Source: an uncultured Blautia sp.
GTDB lineage: Bacteria > Bacillota > Clostridia > Lachnospirales > Lachnospiraceae
Length of the DNA stretch: 64,000 bases
NCBI GenBank assembly: GCA_958367245.1
Contig: CATXEA010000003.1
Span: 62,001-126,000 of the forward strand
Direction of reading: 5' to 3'
The translations under genes and the position numbers were made by a program. Shown piece after piece: positions 1-8,925 of this stretch (position 1 is its first letter; each line of letters starts with the position of its first letter). The notes under the pieces were generated by a model, which saw nothing but the letters and a program-made list of their open reading frames with translations, had not been told where the DNA came from and did not search any database.

Positions 1-1037
1 GACCGATGACAGGCGCAGCAGCCGTTTATGGAAACGCGGTTATGAATTCTATCCAGATTGCAGTTGATGAAATCAACGAAGCAGGCGGAATCAACGGATT
101 TCAGGTTGAGTTCAACCCTCAGGACGATGAGCATGACGCAGAGAAATCAGTAAATGCTTACAATACACTGAAGGACTGGGGCATGGACGTACTTCTCGGA
201 ACTGTTACTTCTGCACCATGTATCGCAGTAGAGGCAGAGGCAGCCAACGATAATATGTTCCTTCTTACTCCATCTGCAACAGCAATCGAGTCTATTTCCG
301 GTGAGAACGCATTCCGTGTTTGCTTCGCAGACCCGGCACAGGGAACAGCATCTGCGAAATATATCGGCGAGAATAAGCTGGCTGAAAAAGTAGCAGTTAT
401 CTACGACAGCTCAGACGTATATTCAGCAGGTATCTATGGAGCATTTCAGGCAGAGGCTCAGAATCAGCCATTCGAAATTGTAGCAGCAGAGGCTTTCACA
501 GCAGACAGTAAGACTGACTTCTCCGTACAGCTTCAGAAAGCAAAAGACGCAGGCGCAGACATGGTGTTCGTACCATTCTACTATAATGAAATCGCACTTG
601 TGCTGAAACAGGCATCGGATATGGGCTTTGCTCCGAAGTGGTTCGGCGTTGACGGTATGGACGGTATCCTTTCTCTTGAAGGATTTGATACATCTTTAGC
701 AGAAGGAGTTACTCTTCTTACACCATTCTCCGCTACAGCAGAGGACGAAAAAACACAGAGCTTCGTAAACAAATATAAAGAGCAGTTCGGCGAAGTTCCG
801 AATCAGTTCGGTGCAGATGCATATGACGGAATGTATATTATTAAAGCAGCTCTTGAGCAGGCAGAGGCTACACCGGATATGGATACCAGCGAGCTTTGCG
901 ATTTAATGAAAGCAGCTATGCAGGAAATCACTTATGACGGAATTACAGGTCATGGAATTACATGGGGCGCAGACGGCGAGCCTGTAAAAGACCCAATCGT
1001 AGCTGTGATTAAAGACGGAGCATATGAATTACTTTAA
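1..1037 (+). CDS. livJ: Branched-chain amino-acid ABC transporter substrate-binding protein, 5' partial
   Basis: The reading frame is open from base 3, and the Met at base 6 follows a Pro inside the conserved N-terminal stretch, so the signal peptide and true start lie outside the window. The visible 344 residues match the type 1 periplasmic-binding fold of LivJ/LivK (Peripla_BP_6): an opening TGAAAVYG loop, an AVDEINEAGG helix and a repeated alpha/beta lobe pattern. In this family the protein captures Leu/Ile/Val or related amino acids outside the membrane and hands them to LivHM. The livHMGF genes follow directly, which supports the call. The exact amino acid bound cannot be read from the sequence. 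Confidence 0.93.
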   Translation, partial: PMTGAAAVYGNAVMNSIQIAVDEINEAGGINGFQVEFNPQDDEHDAEKSVNAYNTLKDWGMDVLLGTVTSAPCIAVEAEAANDNMFLLTPSATAIESISGENAFRVCFADPAQGTASAKYIGENKLAEKVAVIYDSSDVYSAGIYGAFQAEAQNQPFEIVAAEAFTADSKTDFSVQLQKAKDAGADMVFVPFYYNEIALVLKQASDMGFAPKWFGVDGMDGILSLEGFDTSLAEGVTLLTPFSATAEDEKTQSFVNKYKEQFGEVPNQFGADAYDGMYIIKAALEQAEATPDMDTSELCDLMKAAMQEITYDGITGHGITWGADGEPVKDPIVAVIKDGAYELL

Positions 1038-1065
1038 TACATTAGCAAATTGATAAAAAAACCCG

Positions 1066-1100
1066 ACAGGGGGTTGCATTGGCAACCCCCTGTTTGTATA
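1066..1100 (+). terminator. Intercistronic hairpin between livJ and livH
   Basis: A perfect 12-bp stem (1066-1077 with 1082-1093) closes a 4-base loop and is followed by a short T-rich stretch. It lies between the binding-protein gene and the permease genes. It probably stops part of transcription or protects the livJ message, so more binding protein than permease is made. A TTGCAT...TATAAT pair with 17-bp spacing (1074-1102) overlaps it and could restart transcription for livH; that is weaker. Confidence 0.75.
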
Positions 1101-1138
1101 ATGATTAGGAAAAAAGAAAACATTGAGAGGTGTATCTT

Positions 1139-2023
1139 ATGAGTATTTTATCTTATTTGATCAATGGAATCAGCCTCGGCAGTGTATATGCCATAATTGC
1201 ATTAGGCTATACTATGGTTTACGGTATTGCGAAAATGCTGAACTTTGCTCACGGCGACATCATTATGGTAGGCGGTTATGTAACTCTTACATTAATGATG
1301 AACAGCGGCTCTCATCCGGTGATTGCCGTGCTTGCAGCAATTGTGGTATGTACAGTACTGGGTATTGTGATTGAACGGGTGGCGTACCGCCCTTTGAGAA
1401 ATGCAGCGTCTCCGCTGGCAGTTTTGATTACGGCTATCGGTGTCAGCTATCTGCTTCAGAATGTGGTACTTCTGATTTTCGGCTCCAGTCCGAAGAGCTT
1501 CCAGTCTGTTATCACTCTTCCTGACCTGAAGCTTGCAGGCGGTTCTCTTGTGATTACGGCAGAAACGATTGTTACGATTGTAAGCTGTATTGTGATCATG
1601 GTCTGTCTGATTACATTTATCAACAAATCCAAACCGGGACAGGCAATGCTGGCAGTCGCAGAAGATAAGGGCGCTGCACAGTTAATGGGAATCAATGTAA
1701 ACAGAACCATCGCCCTGACCTTTGCAATCGGTTCCGGACTTGCGGCTGTTGCAGGCGTACTTCTGTGCTCCTCCTATCCGTCCCTTTCCCCGTATACAGG
1801 CTCCATGCCGGGTATCAAAGCTTTCGTAGCAGCGGTATTCGGAGGAATCGGTTCTATTCCGGGAGCGCTTATCGGAGGTATCCTTCTGGGAGTGATTGAG
1901 ATTCTGGGCAAAGCATATATTTCTTCCCAGCTTGCAGATGCCATTGTATTTGCAGTGCTGATCGTAGTGCTTCTTGTGAAACCTACAGGTCTGTTTGGCA
2001 AAAATATTCAGGAGAAAGTGTAG
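1139..2023 (+). CDS. livH: Branched-chain amino-acid ABC transporter permease LivH
   Basis: The product has 294 residues and is very hydrophobic, with about eight membrane segments. It matches the LivH branch of BPD_transp_2 permeases, including the early GYTMVYGIAKMLNFAHGD segment and the later FGGIGSIPGALIGG loop that contacts the ATPase. I chose ATG 1139 because GAGAGG lies 8 bases upstream; a GTG at 1130 is in frame but overlaps that ribosome site. It should pair with LivM to form the membrane channel of the importer. The stop is immediately followed by livM. Confidence 0.95.
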   Translation: MSILSYLINGISLGSVYAIIALGYTMVYGIAKMLNFAHGDIIMVGGYVTLTLMMNSGSHPVIAVLAAIVVCTVLGIVIERVAYRPLRNAASPLAVLITAIGVSYLLQNVVLLIFGSSPKSFQSVITLPDLKLAGGSLVITAETIVTIVSCIVIMVCLITFINKSKPGQAMLAVAEDKGAAQLMGINVNRTIALTFAIGSGLAAVAGVLLCSSYPSLSPYTGSMPGIKAFVAAVFGGIGSIPGALIGGILLGVIEILGKAYISSQLADAIVFAVLIVVLLVKPTGLFGKNIQEKV

Positions 2024-3076
2024 GTGGGGAAGATGAAAAAGAACGTAAAAGACAACATCATTACATATGGACTTGTACTTGTATTTTTTGCCGTTGTGCA
2101 GACCATGCTCAGCACAGGGAAGCTTTCCAGTCTGTTTAAGGGACTTCTGATTCCGATTTGTGTATATGTGATTCTGGCGATTTCCCTGAATCTGGTTGTA
2201 GGTATTTCCGGAGAACTGAGTCTGGGACATGCCGGATTTATGTGTGTAGGCGGATTTGCCAGCGCATTTTTTTCGAAATGTATGGCAGAGACGATTCCTT
2301 CCGCAGGAATCCGTTTCACCCTTGCAATCCTTATCGGCGCGGCAGCAGCGGCTGTTTTTGGCATTCTCATCGGTATTCCGGTGCTTCGTCTGCGCGGGGA
2401 TTATCTGGCTATCGTAACCCTTGCCTTCGGAGAGATTATTAAGAATGTGATTAATATTTTTTATGTGGGAAAAGACAGCAAGGGGCTTCATATTTCTCTG
2501 AAAGACCAGTTTTCCATGGGAATGGAACCGACAGGCAAAATGATTATCAGCGGGCCGCAGGGTATTACGGGAACTCCGAAGGATTCCACTTTCCTGATTG
2601 GTATTATTCTGATTATCATTACTCTTATCGTGGTACAGAACCTGATTAATTCCAGAGACGGACGCGCTATTATGGCAATCCGCGATAACCGTATCGCAGC
2701 GGAATCCATCGGTATTAATATCACGAAATATAAACTGATGGCATTTACTGTTTCCGCAGCCCTTGCAGGTATGGGCGGAGCGCTTTACTCCCACAATCTT
2801 GCAACCTTGCAGGCTTCGAAATTCAACTTCAATACCTCTATTCTTGTTCTGGTATTTGTAGTTCTCGGAGGAATCGGAAATATCCGCGGTTCTATGATTG
2901 CGGCGGTTGTACTTACCCTTCTGCCGGAGCTGCTTCGCGGATTAAGCGATTACCGTATGCTTTTCTATGCGATTGTTCTGATTGTTATGATGCTTCTCAA
3001 CTGGGCGCCTAAGGCGATTGAGTGGAGAGAGCGTCTTGTGCAGAAGATATTTAAAAAGAAAGGAAAGGAGGCATAA
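2024..3076 (+). CDS. livM: Branched-chain amino-acid ABC transporter permease LivM
   Basis: The product has 350 residues and many membrane segments. It carries the LivM hallmark region around GELSLGHAGFMCVGGF and the C-terminal FVVLGGIGNIRGSMIAA loop. It forms the second half of the membrane channel with LivH. The GTG at 2024 directly follows the livH stop and has GGAG about 9 bases upstream; an ATG at 2033 is the alternative and would shorten the protein by three residues. The tight packing indicates translation coupled to livH. Confidence 0.94.
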   Translation: MGKMKKNVKDNIITYGLVLVFFAVVQTMLSTGKLSSLFKGLLIPICVYVILAISLNLVVGISGELSLGHAGFMCVGGFASAFFSKCMAETIPSAGIRFTLAILIGAAAAAVFGILIGIPVLRLRGDYLAIVTLAFGEIIKNVINIFYVGKDSKGLHISLKDQFSMGMEPTGKMIISGPQGITGTPKDSTFLIGIILIIITLIVVQNLINSRDGRAIMAIRDNRIAAESIGINITKYKLMAFTVSAALAGMGGALYSHNLATLQASKFNFNTSILVLVFVVLGGIGNIRGSMIAAVVLTLLPELLRGLSDYRMLFYAIVLIVMMLLNWAPKAIEWRERLVQKIFKKKGKEA

Positions 3077-3079
3077 ATC

Positions 3080-3838
3080 ATGGCAATGCTTGATGTAAAT
3101 CACTTGAATATTTCTTTCGGCGGTCTTCATGCAGTGGATGATTTCCATGTCTCTATTGAAAAAGGACAGCTCTACGGTCTGATTGGACCTAACGGAGCAG
3201 GAAAGACCACTATTTTCAACCTTTTAACAGGAGTATATAAACCGGATGTAGGTAAAATCCTTCTGGACGGTGTAGATATCACAGGCAAAAAGACCATTGA
3301 TATCAACAAGGCGGGAATTGCCAGAACCTTCCAGAATATTCGATTATTTGATAAATTAACAGTGCTTGATAATGTAAAGGCAGCTCTTCACGAGCACAAC
3401 AAATACGGTGTACTCACAGGAATCCTCCGTCTGCCGAAATATTTTCAGACAGAGAAAAGGATGGATGAGGAGGCGATGGAGCTTCTGAAGGTTTTTGACC
3501 TTGATAAAGAAGCGCAGACTCTGGCTTCCAATCTTCCTTACGGCAAACAGAGAAAGCTTGAGATTGCGAGAGCTCTTGCAACGAAACCTAAGCTCCTTCT
3601 TCTGGATGAGCCTGCGGCAGGCATGAACCCCAATGAGACAGTGGAACTGATGGAGACGATACGCTTCGTTCGAGACCACTTTGACATGACGATTCTTCTT
3701 ATCGAGCATGATATGAAGCTGGTATCCGGAATCTGTGAGAGACTGACGGTACTGAATTTCGGTCACGTACTTGCGCAGGGAGAGACTTCTGAGGTTCTTC
3801 ACAATCCGGAGGTTGTCAAGGCATATCTGGGAGAATAA
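3080..3838 (+). CDS. livG: Branched-chain amino-acid ABC transporter ATP-binding protein LivG
   Basis: This 252-residue ABC ATPase has Walker A at about residues 36-44 (GPNGAGKTT), the LivG-type signature LPYGKQRKLEIARAL and Walker B LLLLDEPAAGMN, followed by an IEHDM switch histidine. These are the usual LivG variants of the ABC motifs. It powers uptake together with LivF. AAAGGAGG precedes ATG 3080, and the gene begins 3 bases after livM. Confidence 0.96.
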   Translation: MAMLDVNHLNISFGGLHAVDDFHVSIEKGQLYGLIGPNGAGKTTIFNLLTGVYKPDVGKILLDGVDITGKKTIDINKAGIARTFQNIRLFDKLTVLDNVKAALHEHNKYGVLTGILRLPKYFQTEKRMDEEAMELLKVFDLDKEAQTLASNLPYGKQRKLEIARALATKPKLLLLDEPAAGMNPNETVELMETIRFVRDHFDMTILLIEHDMKLVSGICERLTVLNFGHVLAQGETSEVLHNPEVVKAYLGE

Positions 3839-3850
3839 GGAGGAAGAAGC

Positions 3851-4561
3851 ATGGCTTTACTTGAAGTGAAAGATATTGAGGTTTACTATGGAATGATTCA
3901 GGCGCTCAGAGGCGTTTCCTTCGAGGTAAACCAGGGAGAAGTTGTGGCTCTTATCGGCGCCAACGGCGCAGGCAAAACAACTACCCTGCATACCATCACA
4001 GGACTTCTCCGTGCGAAATCAGGACATATTCTTTTTAACGGAAATGATATTTCCAAAGTTCCGGCGCACAAAATCGTGACAATGGGCATGGCGCATGTGC
4101 CGGAGGGACGCCGTGTATTTGCAAATATGTCTGTGCTCCAGAATCTGAAGATGGGTGCATATACACGGAAGGATAAAAATGAGATAGAAGCGACAATTCA
4201 GAAGGTATATAAGCATTTTCCACGTCTTCAGGAGAGACAGAATCAGATGGCAGGTACATTAAGCGGCGGAGAGCAGCAGATGCTTGCTATGGGACGGGCG
4301 CTGATGAGTCAGCCGAGCATTATCCTCATGGACGAGCCATCTATGGGATTGTCACCGATTTTTGTAAATGAGATTTTTAACATTATCAAAGAGGTAAGCG
4401 AGAGCGGAACTACGGTTCTTCTGGTAGAACAGAATGCGAAGAAAGCCCTGTCCATTGCAGATAGAGCCTATGTTCTGGAAACAGGAAAGACAACCCTTGA
4501 GGGAAAAGCAGGCGACCTTCTGAACGATGAATCTGTACAGAAAGCGTACCTGGGTGAATAA
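3851..4561 (+). CDS. livF: Branched-chain amino-acid ABC transporter ATP-binding protein LivF
   Basis: This 236-residue ABC ATPase has Walker A at residues 36-44 (GANGAGKTT), signature LSGGEQQMLAMGRAL, Walker B IILMDEPSMGLSP and switch segment LVEQNAKKAL. These identify the LivF partner of LivG. The length is normal for LivF. TAAGGAGG precedes ATG 3851. It is the last transport gene of the liv unit. The following kinase-like gene starts 33 bases later on the same strand with no terminator between, so the operon may continue. Confidence 0.96.
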   Translation: MALLEVKDIEVYYGMIQALRGVSFEVNQGEVVALIGANGAGKTTTLHTITGLLRAKSGHILFNGNDISKVPAHKIVTMGMAHVPEGRRVFANMSVLQNLKMGAYTRKDKNEIEATIQKVYKHFPRLQERQNQMAGTLSGGEQQMLAMGRALMSQPSIILMDEPSMGLSPIFVNEIFNIIKEVSESGTTVLLVEQNAKKALSIADRAYVLETGKTTLEGKAGDLLNDESVQKAYLGE

Positions 4562-4594
4562 CAGAAGCAGGAAATCAGATTGGAGGGATTTTAC

Positions 4595-5218
4595 ATGGAA
4601 AATTATGTAGTTACCATTGCGAGACAGTACGGAAGCGGCGGACGTACAGTAGGTCAGATGCTGGCAGAGAGACTTGGCATTTCTTATTACGATAAAGAAA
4701 TCGTACATATGGCGTCTGATGAGAGTGGAATTGATGTGAAGCTGTTTGGTCAGGTAGAAGGCGGCGCAAGCGTACGCCCTTCTATTTTCAGTAAGAGCGG
4801 TCTTTATAAAGGCGGACTGATTCCTCCGGGAAGCAAGGAATTTATCTCGGATGAGAACCTTTTTAATTATCAGGCAAAGGTTGTCAACGACCTTGCCGAA
4901 AAAGAGTCCTATGTTGTGGTAGGACGCTGTGTAAATTATGTGTTTAAAGACAGACCGAATACCCTTCGCGTATTTGTTCACGCTCCCTGGGATTTCCGCA
5001 TGGAGAAATCCATGGAAAAAATCAGCGGCACTGAAGAGGATGTAGCGAAATTCCTTATGAAAGATGACAAACGGAAACAGGATTACTACAAGCGTTTCGC
5101 AGGCGGCGTATGGAATGATGCAACCAATTATGATTTATGCTTGAACAGCGGCAAGCTGGGCTTTGAGAAATGTGTAGAATCTATCATTGCACAGATGAAG
5201 ATTATGGGAATGCTGTAA
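4595..5218 (+). CDS. Cytidylate-kinase-like family protein
   Basis: The product has 207 residues. The N-terminus VTIARQYGSGGRTVGQ is the P-loop form of the Cytidylate_kin2 family (PF13189), which resembles CMP kinase but is distinct from the housekeeping Cmk. The later FVHAPWDFRM and RKQDYYKRF segments fit the nucleotide-kinase lid region. Start ATG 4595 is set by GGAGGG 7 bases upstream; an in-frame TTG at 4580 overlaps that site. The true substrate is not known for this branch. It sits between livF and rarA, 3 bases ahead of the latter, which may be simple co-transcription. Confidence 0.85.
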   Translation: MENYVVTIARQYGSGGRTVGQMLAERLGISYYDKEIVHMASDESGIDVKLFGQVEGGASVRPSIFSKSGLYKGGLIPPGSKEFISDENLFNYQAKVVNDLAEKESYVVVGRCVNYVFKDRPNTLRVFVHAPWDFRMEKSMEKISGTEEDVAKFLMKDDKRKQDYYKRFAGGVWNDATNYDLCLNSGKLGFEKCVESIIAQMKIMGML

Positions 5219-5221
5219 ATT

Positions 5222-6547
5222 ATGGATTTATTTGAATATGCAAAATCAAAAACAATGGAGAAGGAATCTCCATTAGCGTCAAGACTGCGCCCGACCACTT
5301 TAGAAGAAGTGGTTGGGCAGCAGCATATTGTGGGAAAAGATAAATTATTATATCGCGCGATTAAGGCTGACAAGCTGACGTCCGTTATTTTTTACGGTCC
5401 TCCGGGGACAGGAAAGACGACGCTTGCCAAGGTAATAGCCAATACGACAAGCGCTAATTTTACCCAGATTAATGCGACAGTAGCCGGAAAGAAGGATATG
5501 GAAGAGGTTGTGCGTCAGGCGCAGAGCGACCTTGGAATGTATGGCAAAAAGACCATCCTCTTTATCGACGAGATTCACCGCTTCAATAAGGGGCAACAGG
5601 ATTATCTTCTTCCCTTTGTGGAGGATGGTACGATTATCTTAATTGGAGCTACTACCGAAAATCCATATTTCGAGGTAAATGGCGCTCTTCTTTCGCGTTC
5701 TATTGTATTTGAGCTGAAATCTCTGGAGACTGAGGAAGTGAAAGAACTGATTCTTCGGGCAGTCAATGACCCTGTAAAGGGGATGGGAAGCTATGGAGCG
5801 CAGATTGACGAGGATGCGCTGGACTTTCTTGCAGATATGGCAGGAGGAGACGCCAGAAGCGCTTTAAATGCCATTGAGCTTGGGATTCTGACTACGCCGA
5901 GAGATGAGAATGGAAAAATTCATATCACTCTGGATGTGGCTTCTGAGTGCATTCAGAAACGTGTGGTACGCTATGATAAAAACGGAGATAACCACTACGA
6001 TATTATTTCTGCTTTTATCAAGAGTATGCGCGGGTCAGACCCGGATGCGGCTGTTTATTATCTGGCGAAGATGCTCTATGCAGGTGAGGATGTGAAGTTT
6101 ATTGCGCGAAGGATTATGATTCTTGCATCCGAGGATATCGGAAACGCAGATCCTCAGGCTCTTTTGGTGGCTGTGGCTGCTGCCCAGGCTGTAGAGCGGG
6201 TGGGAATGCCGGAATCTCAGATTATCCTGTCTCAGGCAGCGGCTTATATGGCGTGTGCGCCTAAAAGCAATGCGGCTGTCAATGCAATTGCAGACGCTAT
6301 GGATTCTGTTAAAAAGAAAAAAACCACAGTGCCTGCTCATCTTCAGGATGCTCACTATGGCGGCCATGAGAAGCTGGGACACGGAATCGGCTATAAATAT
6401 GCCCACAACTATCGGAATCATTATGTAAAACAGCAGTATCTGCCCACAGAGATTGCGGACGAAAAGTTTTATATTCTGTCAGATATGGGATATGAAAAGG
6501 CTCTGAAAGAGCATATGAACAGAATAAAAAAAGAAGCAGAGGAATAA
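5222..6547 (+). CDS. rarA: Replication-associated recombination protein A (RarA/MgsA, AAA ATPase)
   Basis: The product has 441 residues, the normal length. It has the AAA+ core with Walker A GPPGTGKTT (59-67), Walker B LFIDEIHRFNKGQQD (about 113-127) and sensor 1 LIGATTENPYF. The MgsA-type C-terminal region follows with MRGSDPDAAVYYLAKML and the GYKYAHNY segment. RarA acts at stalled replication forks as a DNA-dependent ATPase related to clamp loaders. The start has little ribosome site of its own and lies 3 bases after the previous stop, suggesting coupled translation. The 3' end of the gene forms part of the terminator shared with the convergent DUF4364 gene. Confidence 0.96.
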   Translation: MDLFEYAKSKTMEKESPLASRLRPTTLEEVVGQQHIVGKDKLLYRAIKADKLTSVIFYGPPGTGKTTLAKVIANTTSANFTQINATVAGKKDMEEVVRQAQSDLGMYGKKTILFIDEIHRFNKGQQDYLLPFVEDGTIILIGATTENPYFEVNGALLSRSIVFELKSLETEEVKELILRAVNDPVKGMGSYGAQIDEDALDFLADMAGGDARSALNAIELGILTTPRDENGKIHITLDVASECIQKRVVRYDKNGDNHYDIISAFIKSMRGSDPDAAVYYLAKMLYAGEDVKFIARRIMILASEDIGNADPQALLVAVAAAQAVERVGMPESQIILSQAAAYMACAPKSNAAVNAIADAMDSVKKKKTTVPAHLQDAHYGGHEKLGHGIGYKYAHNYRNHYVKQQYLPTEIADEKFYILSDMGYEKALKEHMNRIKKEAEE

Positions 6548-6558
6548 GCTCTGCTTCT
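6525..6558 (-). terminator. Terminator between convergent rarA and DUF4364 gene
   Basis: A perfect 10-bp stem (6532-6541 with 6549-6558, 7-base loop) includes the rarA stop codon. On the minus strand it is followed by a run of T (the A run at 6525-6530), so it is strongest for the DUF4364 transcript. A second 7-bp hairpin (6569-6575 with 6580-6586) overlaps the DUF4364 stop. Confidence 0.75.
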
Positions 6559-6573
6559 CTTCTATGGGGGAGC

Positions 6574-7086
6574 TTACAGAAGCTCCTCCATTATTTTGTC
6601 ATAAATTTCCTGACTTTTTCCGGACCATTTCCTGCACATGGATTTGGCTGCTTCCAGATTAGGGGCTGTCATGGTCAGGTCGATGAGAGAGGTATTTTTT
6701 TCGATAAGCTGGCAGTGAACCGTGTAACTTCCCTGAGCGGAAATATAGTAGTCTGCAGGAGTGATAATGCGCTCGGCAGCCTCGTATCCGCCGGATTTCA
6801 GGTAGTCCTTGACTTCTCTGCGGATTTCCGGAGATAAATCCTGCTGGAAATAAGAGAGGGTTTTTCTGCCTTCTTCCGTGAGATTATAGTGGGATACATT
6901 AGAGCGGGTCACTTTTTCGATCAGCTCAGATTCCACCAGCTCGGAAATTGCCTGCTGGAGATGGAAATAATTCGTGTATTCCTTTTCGAGAATAAATTCC
7001 GAAATCTGGGAATTGGTCAGGCTGTTCTCGGAATGCTGCAGCATATAGAGAACAATCAGCTTATAAACAGTAAAAGGTGTAGCCAT
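6574..7086 (-). CDS. DUF4364 family winged-helix protein
   Basis: The product has 170 residues. The N-terminal half (about 1-80) reads as a winged helix: YMLQHSENSLTNSQISEF followed by a QQAISELVESELIEK recognition region and the YNLTEEGRKTL wing. This is the usual layout of DUF4364, a family common in Clostridia and thought to be DNA-binding. AAAGGAGG lies upstream of the ATG. No target is visible from the sequence. It is the first gene downstream of the radical SAM gene on the same strand, with a 24-base gap, and may be co-transcribed. Confidence 0.88.
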   Translation of the reverse strand: MATPFTVYKLIVLYMLQHSENSLTNSQISEFILEKEYTNYFHLQQAISELVESELIEKVTRSNVSHYNLTEEGRKTLSYFQQDLSPEIRREVKDYLKSGGYEAAERIITPADYYISAQGSYTVHCQLIEKNTSLIDLTMTAPNLEAAKSMCRKWSGKSQEIYDKIMEELL

Positions 7087-7110
7087 AAATACCTCCTTTG
7101 GAAAAGCTTG

Positions 7111-8031
7111 TTACAGCGCTTTTCCCTGATAACTCTGTCTTCTGCTCATCTCGTGATGAAGAAGATTCAGTACCTCGCGTTTGCGGCTTGCCCATAGTGG
7201 GGCAATCAGTAAATTTTTCGGTCCGTCTCCTGTGATACGGTGAATTACAAGGTCAGGACGAAGATGTTCCAGACAGTCGATGAGAAGGTCGATATATTCG
7301 TCTCTTTCATAGGTCTGGAATATATTGTTTTCGTAATCAAGAGCCAGATCCGTGCCTTTGAGAACATGGAGAAGCTGAAGCTTGATTCCCTGAATATCCT
7401 GTCTGTTTAAATATTCCATTGTTGCAAGGATGTCTTCGCGGGTTTCTTTCGGAAGTCCGAGAATTGTGTGTACAATGACTTCGATTCCCTCTCTGCGAAG
7501 ATTTCTGACAGCATTTTCAAAGACCTCAAGCTTATACCCGCGGCGGATGTAGAGGGCAGTCTGCGGATGAATCGTCTGCAGTCCCAGTTCTATCCATATG
7601 GGCTTTCTCTCATTAAGCTCTGACAAAAGGGATATGACCTCATCTCCCAGACAGTCGGGTCTTGTTCCAATAGAAAGAGCGACAACTTTTGGGTGGGAGA
7701 TTGCCTCTGTGAAAATTTTTCTAAGGTATTCCACAGGGGCATAGGTATTGGTATATGCCTGAAAATAGGCGATATACTTTTCAATGGGGCGTTTCTGTGA
7801 AAGAATGGCAATCTGGCTGTCAATCTGCTCTGTAATGGAAAGGCTTGCAGGCGCTGCGAAGTCGCCGCTTCCCCCCTCGCTGCAGAAAATACAGCCTCTT
7901 GTGCCGATTTTTCCATCTCTGTTGGGGCAGGACATCCCGCCGTTTAAGGTGACTTTGTAGACCTTTTCCCCGAAACGCTCCCGGAGCATATAGTCAAGGG
8001 AATGGTAAGGTTTTTCTTTCCACTTTCTCAT
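7111..8031 (-). CDS. TIGR01212-family radical SAM protein
   Basis: The product has 306 residues. The N-terminus carries the cluster-binding pattern CPNRDG (C35) then GCIFC (C47, C50), as in the YhcC/TIGR01212 family, where the cysteines hold a 4Fe-4S cluster used to cleave S-adenosylmethionine. The family-typical segments AYFQAYTNTYAP, SIGTRPDCL and ELGLQTIH follow. The reaction catalysed by this family is not settled. Its ATG overlaps the stop of the upstream DUF624 gene by 4 bases, so the two are translated together. Confidence 0.92.
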   Translation of the reverse strand: MRKWKEKPYHSLDYMLRERFGEKVYKVTLNGGMSCPNRDGKIGTRGCIFCSEGGSGDFAAPASLSITEQIDSQIAILSQKRPIEKYIAYFQAYTNTYAPVEYLRKIFTEAISHPKVVALSIGTRPDCLGDEVISLLSELNERKPIWIELGLQTIHPQTALYIRRGYKLEVFENAVRNLRREGIEVIVHTILGLPKETREDILATMEYLNRQDIQGIKLQLLHVLKGTDLALDYENNIFQTYERDEYIDLLIDCLEHLRPDLVIHRITGDGPKNLLIAPLWASRKREVLNLLHHEMSRRQSYQGKAL

Positions 8032-8777
8032 ACAGGGTCATTTCCTGCCGTGGTATCTTCTGTGATGGTATTTTTTGCCAGAGGATTTTCTGTAAAGGTG
8101 TTTTCCGGCAGAGATTCGTCACTTAAAGGCTCATCCTGAGCGTCCTCTTCCTTTGGAATGTAATTGTCAAAGATTCTTACCAGGAAATGACCGTTTAAGT
8201 AAGCGATTACAGCAGGTCCCATTATAAGCAGCAGCATAAGACAGGTTGACTGAAGCTGGAGGGATGGAATAAAGAAAATACCAATTGGGAGCAGGGTAAT
8301 CACCAGCATTACAAAGGTGTAAGGGAGGTGACGGATGGACATCAGGAACGCATTGATGAATGTGTGCTTGATGGTGTTGTAAAATTTCGCAAGTACAGGG
8401 TAGATGTACAGGAATACCAGCATATAAAGTAGGAGGAATGCAATGAAAACAACGAAAAGACCGCTGTAGAGCTTGCCTGACATCCTCTTTACAATGTTGA
8501 TATCCAGAAACAGCATAATGCCAACCACCAGCATGATCAGGTTGATGATTGTCGCCTGTTTGAAATTCTCTTTAAAAGATTTAAAGAAATTTTTTACAAT
8601 ATAGGATTCTTCATTTCTTACCATCTTCATGGTGACATAGTGAAGGGCCGTAAGGGAGGGTCCGATTGTCACGATAGGAAGACAGCACAGGACGCAGATC
8701 AGGTTCAAAATAATCAGGTCTGCAACCTTGCCCATGAACGTGAAGAATTTGTTGTCCATGTTAAATAATCTGCCCAT
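8028..8777 (-). CDS. DUF624 (YesL-like) membrane protein
   Basis: The product has 249 residues with five or six membrane segments and the family opening GRLFNMDNKFFTFMGKVAD, then ILNLICVLCCLPIVTIGPS. YesL proteins occur beside sugar transport and carbohydrate-responsive two-component genes, but their function is unknown. I chose ATG at 8777 because the family usually begins at this MGRLFN; AAAGGAG lies 12 bases upstream, which is rather far. The C-terminal tail has repeated short acidic TEN/TED units. A second DUF624 gene lies at 38917-39594. This copy is not beside a transporter. Confidence 0.88.
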   Translation of the reverse strand: MGRLFNMDNKFFTFMGKVADLIILNLICVLCCLPIVTIGPSLTALHYVTMKMVRNEESYIVKNFFKSFKENFKQATIINLIMLVVGIMLFLDINIVKRMSGKLYSGLFVVFIAFLLLYMLVFLYIYPVLAKFYNTIKHTFINAFLMSIRHLPYTFVMLVITLLPIGIFFIPSLQLQSTCLMLLLIMGPAVIAYLNGHFLVRIFDNYIPKEEDAQDEPLSDESLPENTFTENPLAKNTITEDTTAGNDPV

Positions 8778-8848
8778 TAATAATAACAACTCCTTTTACT
8801 TTAGTATTTCGTGCCGGAATGGGTGTCGGCACAGCATGTCATTAGATA

Positions 8849-8877
8849 AGTATAACGAAATCAGCAGGAAAAAGCAA
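8849..8877 (-). promoter_or_regulatory. Promoter for the DUF624-radical SAM genes
   Basis: On the minus strand, TTGCTT (8877-8872) and TATACT (8854-8849) are separated by exactly 17 bases, upstream of the DUF624 start. A perfect 10-bp inverted repeat (8852-8861 and 8901-8910) has one arm on the -10 region and the other upstream of the -35 region. Confidence 0.7.
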
Positions 8878-8925
8878 TTGAAAAGGGGAATATTTCACAA
8901 ATTTCGTTATCAGCCGGAGAAGCTT

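Noticed and set aside
1682..2794. A 370-codon minus-strand open frame opposite livH and livM
   Set aside because: Its protein is rich in His, Cys, Lys and Asn with no family pattern, it has no ribosome site, and it lies fully opposite two clear permease genes.
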